Shown one piece after another: positions 31,819 to 41,711 of a stretch of DNA of 64,000 bases (within the stretch, counting starts at the first letter, position 1; each line of letters starts with the position of its first letter). Origin of the DNA: UBA6489 sp942490775 (lineage in GTDB: Bacteria; Patescibacteriota; Gracilibacteria; BD1-5; UBA6164). The notes below the pieces were generated by a model, which searched no databases, had not been told where the DNA came from, and saw nothing but the letters and a program-made list of their open reading frames with translations. The stretch spans positions 62,001 to 126,000 of the forward strand of contig CALNYL010000009.1 in NCBI GenBank assembly GCA_942490775.1, in the 5' to 3' direction. The translations under genes and the position numbers were made by a program.

Positions 31819-32520
31819 TTATGCTTTTCTTCTAATTTTGAAGTATCATACTCCTAAAATCATAGCAAGAAAAATAAGTAATATATGTTCTGGTCAAGTA
31901 ACTGGTACTACTGGTTCTACTGGTTCTACTGGTTCTACTGGTTCTACAGTTTCTACAGTTTCTCCTGATTTATACAATACACATTCCTTATGTTCTTCAT
32001 CATCTCAAACAATTCCGTCTGTTATGTTATGAGTTATTATTGTATAAACAAGCAAACCTATATTATCTCCCTCAGGAACCTCATTTTTTTCAAGATTATA
32101 TGCATATCATACTGTTGATTGTAACCATACAACTTGTTCTCATGTTCATAAAATATAACCATCCTCATCTTCGTTATACCTACTATCAAGTTCATTTGTA
32201 TATTTCCAGAATCATTCAGAAGAAGGTCTATCTTTCCAAGTAACTTTACTTGAATTTAGATTAACCATTTCAGGCATTTCTTGTTCTTCTTTATATATAA
32301 GCTTACTTACATTACTATCATTTACCCAAAGGTCTGTCATAGCTCATATATTATCTCACTCAAGCTTTGATCCTCAATCAAAACATTGATTACAATCATT
32401 TGCTGTAAAATCACTATCACTAGAACAGTCAACCTCATTGTAATTTGCAGCAAAAGTATTGCTAACTCATAATCATAACACAAACAATAGAACCAACGAT
32501 ATAATTTTATAATTTTTCAT
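31819..32520 (-). CDS. Secreted protein with C-terminal LPXTG-like anchor
   Basis: Encodes 233 aa. A signal peptide (cut near F-A-A) leads to a mature part of about 150 residues starting with a Cys-rich segment (C-S-S, N-D-C-N-Q-C-F-D). A tandem V-E-P repeat (five units, visible at DNA level as repeated GGTTCTACT on the plus strand) precedes P-V-T-G-P-E, a hydrophobic helix and an R-R-K tail. That tail is the layout of sortase-type or similar cell-surface sorting signals. No sortase gene was seen in the window. Confidence 0.65.
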
Positions 32521-32614
32521 AAAATAATCTTAAAAATTAAAATTTTGTAAATGCAAGGGTATATTAGCAAAATTTAAAATATAAGTCAAGGAATATCAGA
32601 ATTATTATAACTAA

Positions 32615-33796
32615 TTAGCTTGACTTTTTAAAAACTTTATTAACAATAATTTGCTGACCTATAGCAAATATAGTTGACATTCACCAATAAACTCCTACTC
32701 ATGCAAAAAGGCTGTATGTAAAAAATCAAACCATTACTGGCATTCCATACATCATAAACTTATTCATCATTTCTGGATCTGGCATCATACTACTATAACT
32801 GTCTTCTCATTTTTTCTTTTCTAGTACAACTATTTCTTTTTCTTTTTTTCACTTTTCTTTAAAGCTTAGAGATAGTTTAACTTGGATAAACTGTATTATT
32901 CAGATAAATATAGCTAGTGCTAGTCATATAGGTCATCATTTTCATGTTAAATCTATTCATAAAAAGTCATAAGATATCATTGATATATTAAAGTCAGCAA
33001 ACATATTGTATACATAAAAAGTGTTTGCTGGGTCTTTTATGTTTAGTATTATTCTATACATAACTAGGAGTATAGGCATTTGTATAAGCATAAAACCACA
33101 TGATCACATTGGGTTAACTTTTTCTTTTTTATATAGTTCCATTAGTTTAACTCATATCTTTTGCTGGTCTCATTTGAATTCTTTTTGTATTTTCTTTATT
33201 TTTGGTTGTATTGCTTGTAGCTTTCTTTGGCTTAGCATCATTTTATGCTGAGGCCATAATAAAATTAGCCTTATAAGGATTGTTATTCATATTATTGCCC
33301 ATCATAGAGAATATGAAAATAAATCTAAAAAAACTACCATTAAATTGTATATTGGGGCATATATAAGTCATACAAATAGTTTTCATATTGTTCATCTGTT
33401 TTCTATTTCAAAATTAACTATTTTTTCTTTTTCTCCTACTTTTAAATCAAATCTATATTGTCACTCATCTTTAAACATTTCAAATATTGATGAATAATCT
33501 AATATTTCTAGTGAGTCTGGTTGTAAAATCATATTTTTACATAGGTCTTCTGGAATTTTTACTAAATCTCATTTAGCATCCCTTAGGGTTATGTCATTAC
33601 AAGTGTTTAGTTTAAGTTCTTCTGTAGTATTATTTTCAATACTTAGTTTTACTGAGGCTGGTACAGCATATGTTGATTCTGTTGTTTTAAATATTATGGA
33701 TTGAGGTTTCTGGTCTTTGTCTTTATTTGAATAAAAAAAGTTGAATATAAAAAACATTAGTAGGAATATTAGTACAAAGTCGAGTATCTTTTTCAT
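32615..33796 (-). CDS. yidC: Membrane protein insertase YidC
   Basis: Encodes 393 aa. An N-terminal helix and a periplasmic domain of about 130 residues precede the Oxa1-like core: S-L-W-W-A-I-I-G-I-T-I-L-I-R near 190, Q-P-K-I-K-K-I-Q-K-E-F near 222, P-I-L-L-V-M-Y near 262, and a C-terminal helix pair with M-M-M-Y-G-M-P near 345. YidC inserts and folds membrane proteins. It is usually beside rpmH-rnpA; here it is alone, downstream of the S-layer genes. Confidence 0.92.
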
Positions 33797-33870
33797 TTAT
33801 TTTTGTGAATTATAAAATTAATGGGGGTATTATAATAAATAGTTATTTATTTCAAAAAGATTTTTGATTA

Positions 33871-33907
33871 TAAAAAAAATTCCCTTTCTTAAGAAAGGGA
33901 ATTTTAA
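33871..33907 (-). terminator. Terminator of S-layer copy 1
   Basis: AAATTCCCTTTC-TTAA-GAAAGGGAATTT with a U-tract on the minus strand, 65 bp after the stop at 33973. The flanking AAATTAACTTAATAATTTTT is shared with the terminators at 40293 and 42818. Confidence 0.8.
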
Positions 33908-33972
33908 AATTAACTTAATAATTTTTTAACATTTTATTATCTGTGATTCTAAGTTATTTAGATTTCATAGGA

Positions 33973-36900
33973 TTATTGAGCATTGTACTCTCATAATTCT
34001 ATTTCATCTGCATAGTTAGAGTCTATAAGTGTTGAATAACTATCTGTACTAGTTGTATATATTACTCCTGTTCTTTGTAATTCTAGTCAGTATGAATTAC
34101 CTTTTGTTGTTCAACTGTCTATAGATATTGTAAATGTTTCATTATTTGAGATTGAGTAGTCTGTTCATGTCAGAGCTGATAAATCAAAAGTAACTATTCA
34201 TCATACTGCAATTGTTGAATCTAATAGAACATCTTTTGAGTCTTTTATTGAGTATGTTACTGCATTTTTATCTGGTCACAATTCATTAAATGTTAATCTA
34301 TCTATTTTTACTTTTGTTGAGGTGTTATCACTTACATTTGTGTTCGCTCATGCATCTACTGTTAATTTAAGATCTGATTCACTTCAAAATGTAGTTAATA
34401 CACTTGTTGTTACTTGGGCTGGTACTATGTCAAATGTATTAGATTGTGTTGTTGTTAGGCTTTGGTCTAATACTTCTTTTCATGAGTTTATTCATTGTGC
34501 ATTTGTTATGTCTACTTGGCTTATGTTTGCTGATGAAATTATTTCTCATATTTTTTCATAGCCTATTGTATTGGTTTGAACGGATAGTCTTAATTCTTTG
34601 CTTTCTTTTGGGATTATTAATCCTGTTATGTTATCAAAGGTTATTATTGTGCTTGTTCCGTTCCATACTATTTTTGAACTTGTGTTTGTGTCTATTAATG
34701 TATCTTCTAAGTAGATTGATGCATTTTTTAAGGCTTTTGATAAGTTTTGTCATGGTATTGTGAATTTTACTGTTTCTATTTCTATTTCTTCATTTAGTGC
34801 TAAGATGTCTGTTGAGTAAATCACTTTTGAGTTTCATCATAGTATGTTTTTTGCTGCTTTGTTGTCTTCATTATTTCAGTCTGCTGATATTATTAGTACT
34901 CAGGTTTCAGTTACTGTTGTTTCTTTGTCTGAGTATAGCGGACTTTCTGTTGGTAGGCTTTCTGTTTTTGATAGTTCTGTTGTGGTTCATTTTAGTAATA
35001 CTTTTACTGTGTCGTTGTCATCGTCTTCTGCATTTACTCATACTAGGTCTACTATTATTGGTGTATTTTCTACTGCATCTGATCAGTCTACTATGTCTAT
35101 TGTAATATAGTATGTGTTTCTTGTGTCTGATAGTATATCTTCGTCTACTTTAAATGTTACTGTTCCGTCACTTGCTATGTCTGTTCATGATTTTTCATCT
35201 AGTGGTTCACTTTCTATTGTGTCGGCATATAGTGATATTTTTGCTATTTCTTGATTTGTTGCGGCTACTGGTGATGACATTGCTGTGGTTGGAGTGTTGT
35301 TTATTGTAAATGGAGAGTTGCTTGTCAATGTTGTGCTTACTGTTCAGTCTGTTGAGGTTACCATTGTTGATGCAAATACTCATGTTGGGACTCATCATCA
35401 TGATCCTTTTCATCATCATGCTGATGAATTTAGTATATTTATTAGAGATGTAAATGTTGTGGATGTGAATGTTTGTCCGTTTATTTCTACTCCATATGTT
35501 CCGTTTGGGGCTATGGTTGACTGAGCTGTTAGGGTTACTGTGTATTCTCATGGTATTTCTTGTGCCATTCTGTTTCATTGTCAGGCTGGGAAGGATAGCA
35601 TGTCTGGAGAGATTACTCTTATGTAACTGTCTCAGGTTGAGTTTGGTGTGTCTGTATGACTATCTATTGTGGCTGTTACTTGTGGGTAATCATGTGGTGT
35701 AATGTCTAATGTAAATGGTATTCATGGTACTGGTGCTGTTATCAACATGTCATCTGGTAAATTTACAACTGCTGTTCCTACTCATAGTTCGTCATTAATT
35801 TCTGTTGCAATCAAACCTAAAGTTGTTTCAATATCTGTTGTGTATAAAACAGTAGAGGTACTTGTTCCTATTGGTCATACTCAATCTGGATCTATACTTA
35901 CTGTATAGTAGTCAAATGAACCTCATTTTAAATCGTAAAGTATACTAACTTGAGACAATGCATTTTTTCAACCAGTTAAAGCTTTTTCAGCAACATTAGT
36001 AGCTGGATCTGTACCTATAGCCGATGCATTTAATGATGCTGGTGTATTTACTAATAGTATATTTATTGCATCAATCACATCTTGTTTTGTATGAACAACT
36101 GCATCAAATCATCATGCCAAAGTTAAAGTTTGAGCATCAGCTAAAACAACGGTATCTGTACCATTAGTTGTAGATAAAGTTGCTTCAAATACTCCTCCTA
36201 AATTTAAAGCATCAACTACATCTTGCCAAGTTGGATCTATAGTTCATCATCAATCTGTTTCTACTGTGGCTGTTATTGTTGAAGTTGTTTCTCATGAAAT
36301 TACAACTCCTGTTGTATCTGCTCCACCAGTAACAATATCTACTATATAACCATTAGCTGCTGCTCATGTAATATCTGCTGTTGCTATTAAATCTCAAGCA
36401 CTTAATGAATTAGCTACTGCTGTATCTGCATCATCATTAAAGATTTCTACTTCAACAACATATCTAATAGATAAACTTGCTTGTACATATGAGTCATCTA
36501 CACCATTTTCGTCTACAATTTCATCTACATCAACTGAAACTTCATATCCAAATAGATTAGAAAAATCTCCTACACTACCATTAGCTTCTTCTGCTGTAAC
36601 ATCACTAATACCTGTAAAAAGAGGATCAACAAGATCTATATAATCTGCTGTTACTGTTGCTTGGACCGCTTCTCTATTAAATGAATCATTATACAAAATA
36701 CCAAGACTAGAATAAGTAGCCACAATATTATTACCATCAATAGCACTAGCTGTAGTGTTAAATGGAATTCACGAAGTGTCTGCAACTAATGTTATATCTG
36801 TACTTGTTGGTATAGCGGTTACTTTTGAAAAAGGATCTGAGTTTATTTGTGATGCTAAGGCTGAATATGTGTCTTCTACTCAAGCAAAAAAACAGCTTTC

Positions 36901-39591
36901 ACATGTATTATCTAGTACACATAACAAGAAACAAAATTCACCAGTACCACCTGTATTAAAGGCTTCTACATAATCTATACCATCAATTGTCACCTTGTAT
37001 TGATCTAATGGATCTCATGCTAATCAATCTATTATATCTTCTTGTGCTGTTGCTGTTCATCATGATATAATTTCTGCATTATATCATAGTGCTTCTAAGT
37101 CTGCTTTTAGGTCTAGTGTTACTTCTTCTATTGTGTCTCATGGTTGAGTTGTATATTTGGCTACTATCTCCATTCAGTCTTTTAATATGTGATATGTCTC
37201 TCATCATTCTACGAATGGTACTTTGGTTACTATCAGGTCTGTTTGTTGATTTGCTCATATACTACTCATTGGTCATACTTTTAATAGTTTTTCTTGTGTT
37301 GTTAGTCTTGCTACTATTTCGTCTACTTGTATATCAGAAGCTTCTGAAGATTCAATTTCGAATTGCATAGCTACTTCTCATTTTGCACCTCTAACAACTG
37401 TAGTGTCAGCAAGAGGAACATTAGCAACACTTGCTCATGAGTCTATAAATGTTACTTTTTTCCAACTTAGTGAAGATGGAGTTATATCAGTAACTTGTGT
37501 GTCTTCGTCTGTTTCTTCTGCATAGAAGTTTCATGTACTTGATATTCAGTCTATTGCTAGTGATAGTTTAACTTCTGTTCATGCTTTTACATCTTCTAAT
37601 GTGTCTGCTCTTATTATATAAGTAACATCACCTTCTGGTAAGCTTATATCTATTCCATCATCACTATAAGTTCCCATTACTAATTCTCCGTCGTTTGTAC
37701 TTAGTTCATATGTTTCTCCTGTTTCTGGATTGTATATTTCAAAATTTGTAAATACTTCTTCTAATACATTAGTTGTATTAGATAATTGTACTTTTAGTCC
37801 AAATTTTTGTAATTCTAAATTTTGTCCTGCTATGTTCATTATTTTTAATTGTCCTAGTTCTACATTTTCTTTGTCTGCTCTGATTTTATCATGTTCTGCA
37901 TCTATATCAAGTAGTGCTAATTCACCAGCTTCTATAGTTACATCTCATAATTCTCCTTCTGAGTCAGCTTCAGATATGTCTACACCTAGACCGTAACCAA
38001 ATTGTTGTCATACACATCTTACGTCTAGTTCTTGTTCTATGTAGAATGAGTAGGTGTCTCATGCTCATCATACTACATCAGCTAATACTACAAAGTTTTC
38101 TGTTTTGTCTTCTGATATTGTTACTCATCCGTCTATTGCGAAGGTTATGTATTTTCCTGAAACTGTTCCGTATGCTAATTCTTCTCAGTCTAGCATTAGT
38201 ACAAAGTTTTGTAAGTTTTCTAGTGCTTCTGAGTCTCATGCTTTAAATGTTATGAATTCTAGTTTTATGTCTTCGTTTGCTGCTCATTCTACTTTGAATT
38301 TTAATACTTCTGCTTTTTCATCTCATACTGTTACATCTGATACTTCTTGGTCTTTTTTTATTTTTATTAGTGCTGCGTCTCTTGATCATATTGTGATTTT
38401 GTTTCATTCTAGGTTTCATTTATATTCTATTTCTCATCATAGTTCTACTTTTACTAGTTCTAGCATAAATTCATCTGCTTCTACTTCGTCTTTATTGGCT
38501 ATTTCTTCTATGTTTACTACTACTGTTATTGATTGTGTTGTTCTGGCTGGTATTGTGTATCATCCGTTGTTTAGGTTGATTTGGGCTTGGGTGTTGTTTT
38601 CTTGGTTGTCATCTTTTTGTTTAGATATTCTTCCGTTTTCTGAGAATAGGGCTAGGGCTGTTAGTGTGTCTCAGTCTGATATTCCGTTTCTTTGTATTGT
38701 CATACTTGTTATTGTGGCATCTTCTTCTCCTGCTGTGAAGTCATATGTTACTGCTGCAAATCATGAGATTCATCATGGGATTGTGGCTGCTGGGGCTGTG
38801 TTTGGAGATAATTTTACTGTTAGGTTTCAGCTTGTTTCTATTGTGCATCATTCTTTTTCTGGGTAATCGTCACATGGACATTTTTCTTGGTCTGGGTTGT
38901 TTTCACAGGTTTCTTCTATATAACATTTGTCTGCATTTGGATAGTCTTCACATGAACATTGGTCTTGTTCTGGGTCTATTATACATGGGTCTTCTTCTAT
39001 TAAACATCCTTCGTCATCTGGGTTTTCTGAACAGTAGTCTTTACAAATTTGGTATTCTGAGTTTTCATTATTTTCTCCGCAATAACAACTAGAGCATGAG
39101 CCTGATAGTTGGCATAAAACTAGACACATACTATCTTTGTCTTCTACACATTTTTTTTGATCTGGATTTATTTCACATTCTTCCTCTAGTGTCAAAGAAG
39201 TATTTTCTACTTGATTAATTGATATTGCAAATACAAATCATCTTGTAGCTTGGGCTTTGTAGTCTGTAAATGATTTTATTATTTTTAGTTCTGGGGCTAT
39301 TGGGTCTTTTAATAAAATTCCTGCATCTACTGCTGAGTCTACATATCATTCCCATTCTCTTCATTTTCCATAGTCGTATCAGTCTAGTCATCTGGCTTTC
39401 ATTATCATTTTTAGGGCTTCTCATTTTCTTACTCTTGAGTTTGGGTTGTAGTTTTTATTGGGTGATATCATTCATAGTTCTAGGGCTGGTTCTGCATAGT
39501 AACATGCCCAGTCTATTTTTGGTCATTTGGTATTTAGGTCTTCAAATTTGTCTCATTTACATACTTCTTTGTGTAAAGGCTCAGGGTACAT
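33973..39591 (-). CDS. Giant S-layer-like protein, copy 1, body (frameshifted from its N-terminus)
   Basis: An open frame of 1,872 codons from an internal ATG at 39591. It lacks signal peptide and the first part of the SLH domain, which lie in another frame (39557-39829). Order: rest of SLH region, Cys-rich acidic repeats (C-E-x-N-P-D-Q-x-K-C; C-D-D-Y-P), beta-rich Asp/Thr/Val domains, and an end in E-L-G-E-Y-N-A-Q. Both ends closely match copy 2 (42913-48504), the middle does not. Glycine is mainly TGA-coded here where copy 2 often has GGA/GGT. Probably not exported unless the frameshift is bypassed. Confidence 0.75.
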
Positions 39592-39829
39592 GATAGTTTT
39601 TTAGTCTCATCATGATTTTTAATATTTCTCTTCTTGAGATTGTATCTTCTAGTCTGTATTTACTTGGGGTGGCTGAGTTATCGTTTATGACATTCATGGA
39701 TGCCAATTTGTTTGCTGCTTCTAGTTCTACATATGTAGAAGAGGCATTTGCTCATGCTATTGGTGATATTAGTGAAAATATCACTGATATTCATACAATG
39801 GCTGAGACTAGTTTTCTCCCTAAATTCAT
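39557..39829 (-). pseudogene. S-layer copy 1, N-terminal fragment with signal peptide and part of SLH domain
   Basis: A 90-aa frame matching the start of copy 2 residue by residue: M-N-L-G, hydrophobic signal ending near A-G-A-N-A, then E-L-E-A-A-N-K-L-A-S-M and the SLH-like R-R-E-I-L-K-I-M-M-R-L. After N-Y-H-V-P-G the frame is lost: relative to copy 2 two bases are missing near 39572, and TAG/TAA follow within nine codons. It overlaps the body frame by 35 bp. If the loss is real, the gene is off; a sequencing or assembly slip is the alternative. Confidence 0.7.
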
Positions 39830-39859
39830 AGTGTGGGGATTAAAATATAAAGTGGTTGC

Positions 39860-39887
39860 ATTCTAGTTTTTATATTTTATAAATCAA
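39860..39887 (-). promoter_or_regulatory. Promoter of S-layer copy 1
   Basis: On the minus strand TTGATT (39887-39882), 16-bp spacer, TAGAAT (39865-39860), about 30 bp before the start codon. The same boxes and an almost identical A/T spacer precede copy 2. Confidence 0.75.
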
Positions 39888-39904
39888 TTTTTTACTAAAA
39901 AATT

Positions 39905-39920
39905 CACACAATCTTCACAT
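39905..39920 (-). promoter_or_regulatory. Operator-like motif upstream of S-layer copy 1
   Basis: ATGTGAAGATTGTGTG on the minus strand, 17 bp upstream of the -35 box. The identical 16-mer lies 18 bp upstream of the copy 2 -35 box. Position fits an activator site. Confidence 0.6.
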
Positions 39921-39964
39921 AGTTATCTTTTGTCTACTTTATTTTTATTATTGTGGACATAAAA

Positions 39965-39996
39965 AATCCCCTTTTATTGCGAAAGGGGATTTTGAT
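39965..39996 (-). terminator. Terminator after the decayed toxin
   Basis: AAAATCCCCTTTCGC..AAAAGGGGATTTTTT on the minus strand, just downstream of the toxin remnant. Confidence 0.65.
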
Positions 39997-40004
39997 ATAG
40001 AAAT

Positions 40005-40064
40005 TTATTCTCATATTTGTGCATATTCTAATTCGGCTTAATCTGAAAAATCAACTTTAAGCAT
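40005..40064 (-). pseudogene. Decayed RelE/ParE-type toxin start
   Basis: An ATG at 40064 overlaps the end of the antitoxin-like gene and reads M-L-K-V-D-F-S-D, stop, A-E-L-E-Y-A-Q-I-G-E, stop. K-V-x-F-S-x-x-A-x-x-x-L/Y-x-x-I is how ParE/RelE toxins begin. Only about 19 codons remain before the terminator, so the toxin is lost. The identification rests on a short stretch and on position after a small antitoxin-like gene. Confidence 0.35.
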
Positions 40065-40227
40065 AGATTTTTTGTTTAGAAAATAACTTTTCTCTTGCTT
40101 TTAGTTTAACTTCTTCGTGAGAGATGGTTCTACCTTCTCTTATATCTTTTAGACCTTTCTTTATTTTTTCTATTTCTTCAAAGGTGAATCATGCTTTTTT
40201 AAATTTTTGTGTGCTTATTGTTTTCAT
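40057..40227 (-). CDS. Small antitoxin-like protein
   Basis: Encodes 56 aa, basic and helical: T-F-E-E-I-E-K-I-K-K-G-L-K-D-I-R-E-G-R-T-I-S-H-E-E-V near residues 14-38, then a short tail. The size, helix pattern and R-T-I-S-H-E-E-V segment resemble RelB/Phd/ParD-like antitoxins, where the central part often reads G-x-x-I-S-x-E-E-V. A toxin start with premature stops overlaps its 3' end. It is followed upstream by a copy of the repeated terminator at 40262. Confidence 0.5.
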
Positions 40228-40261
40228 AATTTTTATATTAATTTTTAATTGCTCATATTAT

Positions 40262-40335
40262 AACAAAATATTATTTTTTTCAAAACTTTACACAAAAAAA
40301 AGAACCCTTTCTTGCGAAAGGGTTCTTTAAAATTA
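40262..40335 (-). terminator. Repeated terminator module (copy 1 of 3), downstream of hicA
   Basis: AGAACCCTTTC-GCAA-GAAAGGGTTCT plus U-tract on the minus strand, inside a ~60-bp block (CAAAACTTTACACAAAAAAA on its plus-strand left side) repeated almost exactly at 40880 and 42790. Confidence 0.85.
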
Positions 40336-40377
40336 ACTTAATAATTTTTATAAATTTTTATAATATTTTTTAAATGT

Positions 40378-40605
40378 CTATAACTTGATATTATATTTTA
40401 ATACTAATTCTTCATACTTTATTCATTCAATTTTGGCAATATCCTTTAGCATACTTTTAGCTGTTTTCGGGGGGTATTCTTTATGAAATCATACTGTTAG
40501 TCAATATCATAATTTTTCAAATCTAAAATGGCTTCATTTTGTTCTTGTACAATTAAAATTAAGTTCTCTTAATATTTTTACTATTAGTGAATATTTTAAT
40601 GGCAT
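40378..40605 (-). CDS. hicA: HicA-type toxin
   Basis: Encodes 75 aa. The double-stranded-RNA-binding-like HicA fold is recognisable by L-R-E-L-N-F, the catalytic K-G-S-H-F-R-F near residue 25, a strand L-T-V-G-F-H, and P-P-K-T-A-K-S-M-L-K-D-I near 48. HicA cleaves mRNA; the histidine in G-S-H is the active residue and is present. It overlaps the upstream antitoxin gene by 10 bp, so translation is coupled. Confidence 0.8.
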
Positions 40606-40817
40606 ACTAAATCTTTTTTATCTGAATTAAAATATCTAAAGATTCTTGATTCTTTTTCATTTTTTTCCTTATCTTGAAATGATATTTTTAGTCAATCTCT
40701 TATGTTTTCCATAAGCTCTTCTCTTGTATTTCACACTCAGTAAATAGTTTCTTTTCCTGCATTCACTTTTGCTCAAAATTGACCATTATTTTCAAGAAAG
40801 ATTTTTATATCATACAT
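40596..40817 (-). CDS. hicB: HicB-type antitoxin
   Basis: Encodes 73 aa with the partial RNase H-like HicB fold: I-K-I-F-L-E-N-N-G-Q-F-G-A-K-V near the start, then I-Y-G-V-G-N-T-R-E-E-L-M-E-N-I-R-D-G-L near 30. A separate DNA-binding domain, found in longer HicB proteins, is not present. The order here is antitoxin first, the reverse of the commonest hicAB order. Confidence 0.7.
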
Positions 40818-40879
40818 AAAACTATAAAATTAAAATAATAATATTTAATTGTTTTTATTATATCAAAATTTTATTTTTA

Positions 40880-40950
40880 TCAAAGTTTTTTCAAAACTTT
40901 ACACAAAAAAAAGAACCCTTTCTTGCGAAAGGGTTCTTTGAAATTAAGCA
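40880..40950 (-). terminator. Repeated terminator module (copy 2 of 3)
   Basis: Same hairpin and flanks as at 40262, here directly after the 34-codon ORF and ahead of hicB. Confidence 0.85.
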
Positions 40951-40968
40951 TAAATTTCTAATTTTTAT

Positions 40969-41073
40969 TTAGTTCTTTTTGCATGATTTTCCTTTTCTAA
41001 AAAATAGTTCTTGTATGGCTTTGTCTGCTTGTCTATATGCTTCTTGTAATTTTTTATCTTTTTTATCTTTCAT
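40969..41073 (-). CDS. Mini-ORF, Lys-rich (34 aa)
   Basis: Encodes 34 aa: MKDKKDKKLQEAYRQ, then a short helix and a K-G-K-S-C-K-K end. It has one Gly and no family match. It sits directly before a terminator module in a region of small genes, which is the main reason to list it; it could be spurious. Confidence 0.3.
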   Translation of the reverse strand: MKDKKDKKLQEAYRQADKAIQELFFRKGKSCKKN

Positions 41074-41081
41074 ATTTTAAA

Positions 41082-41390
41082 TTAAGTATTAATTTTTACA
41101 GATGTTATAATAATTTTATTTAGTTTTTTGTCTTTTAAAAAAGTTATCTTAATCTTATAGGAATTTATTGTTATAAAAAAATATCACTTTTCTATTATTT
41201 TTGATTCAGATAATACTTTTCTTCATAATATTCAGTCTTTGCAAAAATTTTCGATTTTATCAATTATTTGCTTTTGTAATAAATCTATGCTTTTTTCATA
41301 ACTTTCCATAATAATCTCTTCATCTATTATTCAAGTATCGGTGTATAGTTTATAAAAATAGTTTTTCAAATAGTTAGAGAAGTTAGACAT
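41082..41390 (-). CDS. Small unrecognised protein, possibly toxin-like
   Basis: Encodes 102 aa. The first half is helical and charged (S-Y-E-K-S-I-D-L-L-Q-K-Q-I-I-D-K-I-E); the second half is a set of short strands (K-G-Y-F-F-I-T-I-N-S-Y-K-I-K-I-T-F). The helix-then-antiparallel-strand order is reminiscent of RelE-fold toxins, but no active-site pattern was seen. A 42-aa gene lies 31 bp upstream and could be its partner. Confidence 0.45.
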
Positions 41391-41421
41391 TTTTAAATAG
41401 AATTCTCTATCATAGTAAATC

Positions 41422-41550
41422 TTATACATAAGCTTTTTCTGTTTTATTTAGTTTAAATTCACTTATTTCTAGTCCTAATTGTCTTGCATTTTTTTCATTC
41501 ACTTTCTTTAGCATTTTTTCTAATTGTTTTCTAGTATAGTATTGTTCCAT
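41422..41550 (-). CDS. Mini-protein, paralogue of the ORF at 41591
   Basis: Encodes 42 aa. Its start M-E-Q-Y-Y-T-R-K-Q-L-E-K-M and the later A-R-Q-L-G-L-E match the neighbouring 33-aa protein (M-G-Q-E-S-Y-T-R-E-E-L-D-K-I ... A-K-E-L-E-L). Shared pattern: Q-x-Y-T-R-x-x-L-x-K. Two adjacent paralogues argue that these tiny genes are real; they may be antitoxin-like. Confidence 0.45.
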   Translation of the reverse strand: MEQYYTRKQLEKMLKKVNEKNARQLGLEISEFKLNKTEKAYV

Positions 41551-41590
41551 AATTTTTTTAATTTATTTTCTAAATTACTTATAATTATAT

Positions 41591-41692
41591 TTAATTTTCT
41601 TTTTTAGCAAGTTCTAGTTCTTTTGCTGTTTTTCTTATGTAATAATACATTATTTTATCTAACTCTTCTCTAGTGTAAGATTCTTGTCCCAT
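41591..41692 (-). CDS. Mini-protein, paralogue of the ORF at 41422
   Basis: Encodes 33 aa, all one predicted helix with the Q-x-Y-T-R-x-x-L-x-K pattern. It lies just outside the left end of the insertion element, so its promoter may have been separated from it by that insertion. Confidence 0.4.
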   Translation of the reverse strand: MGQESYTREELDKIMYYYIRKTAKELELAKKEN

Positions 41693-41711
41693 AATATTTT
41701 ATATTATTTTT

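Noticed and set aside
34322..35110. Several Leu- and Ser-rich plus-strand ORFs of 79-105 aa
   Set aside because: They are antisense shadows of the S-layer copy 1 gene; Leu runs come from complementing Thr/Asn codons.
38054..38866. A 270-aa plus-strand ORF and a matching 178-aa ORF at 46787
   Set aside because: Both are mirror frames of the conserved S-layer 5' region; Ser/His-rich composition without domain features.
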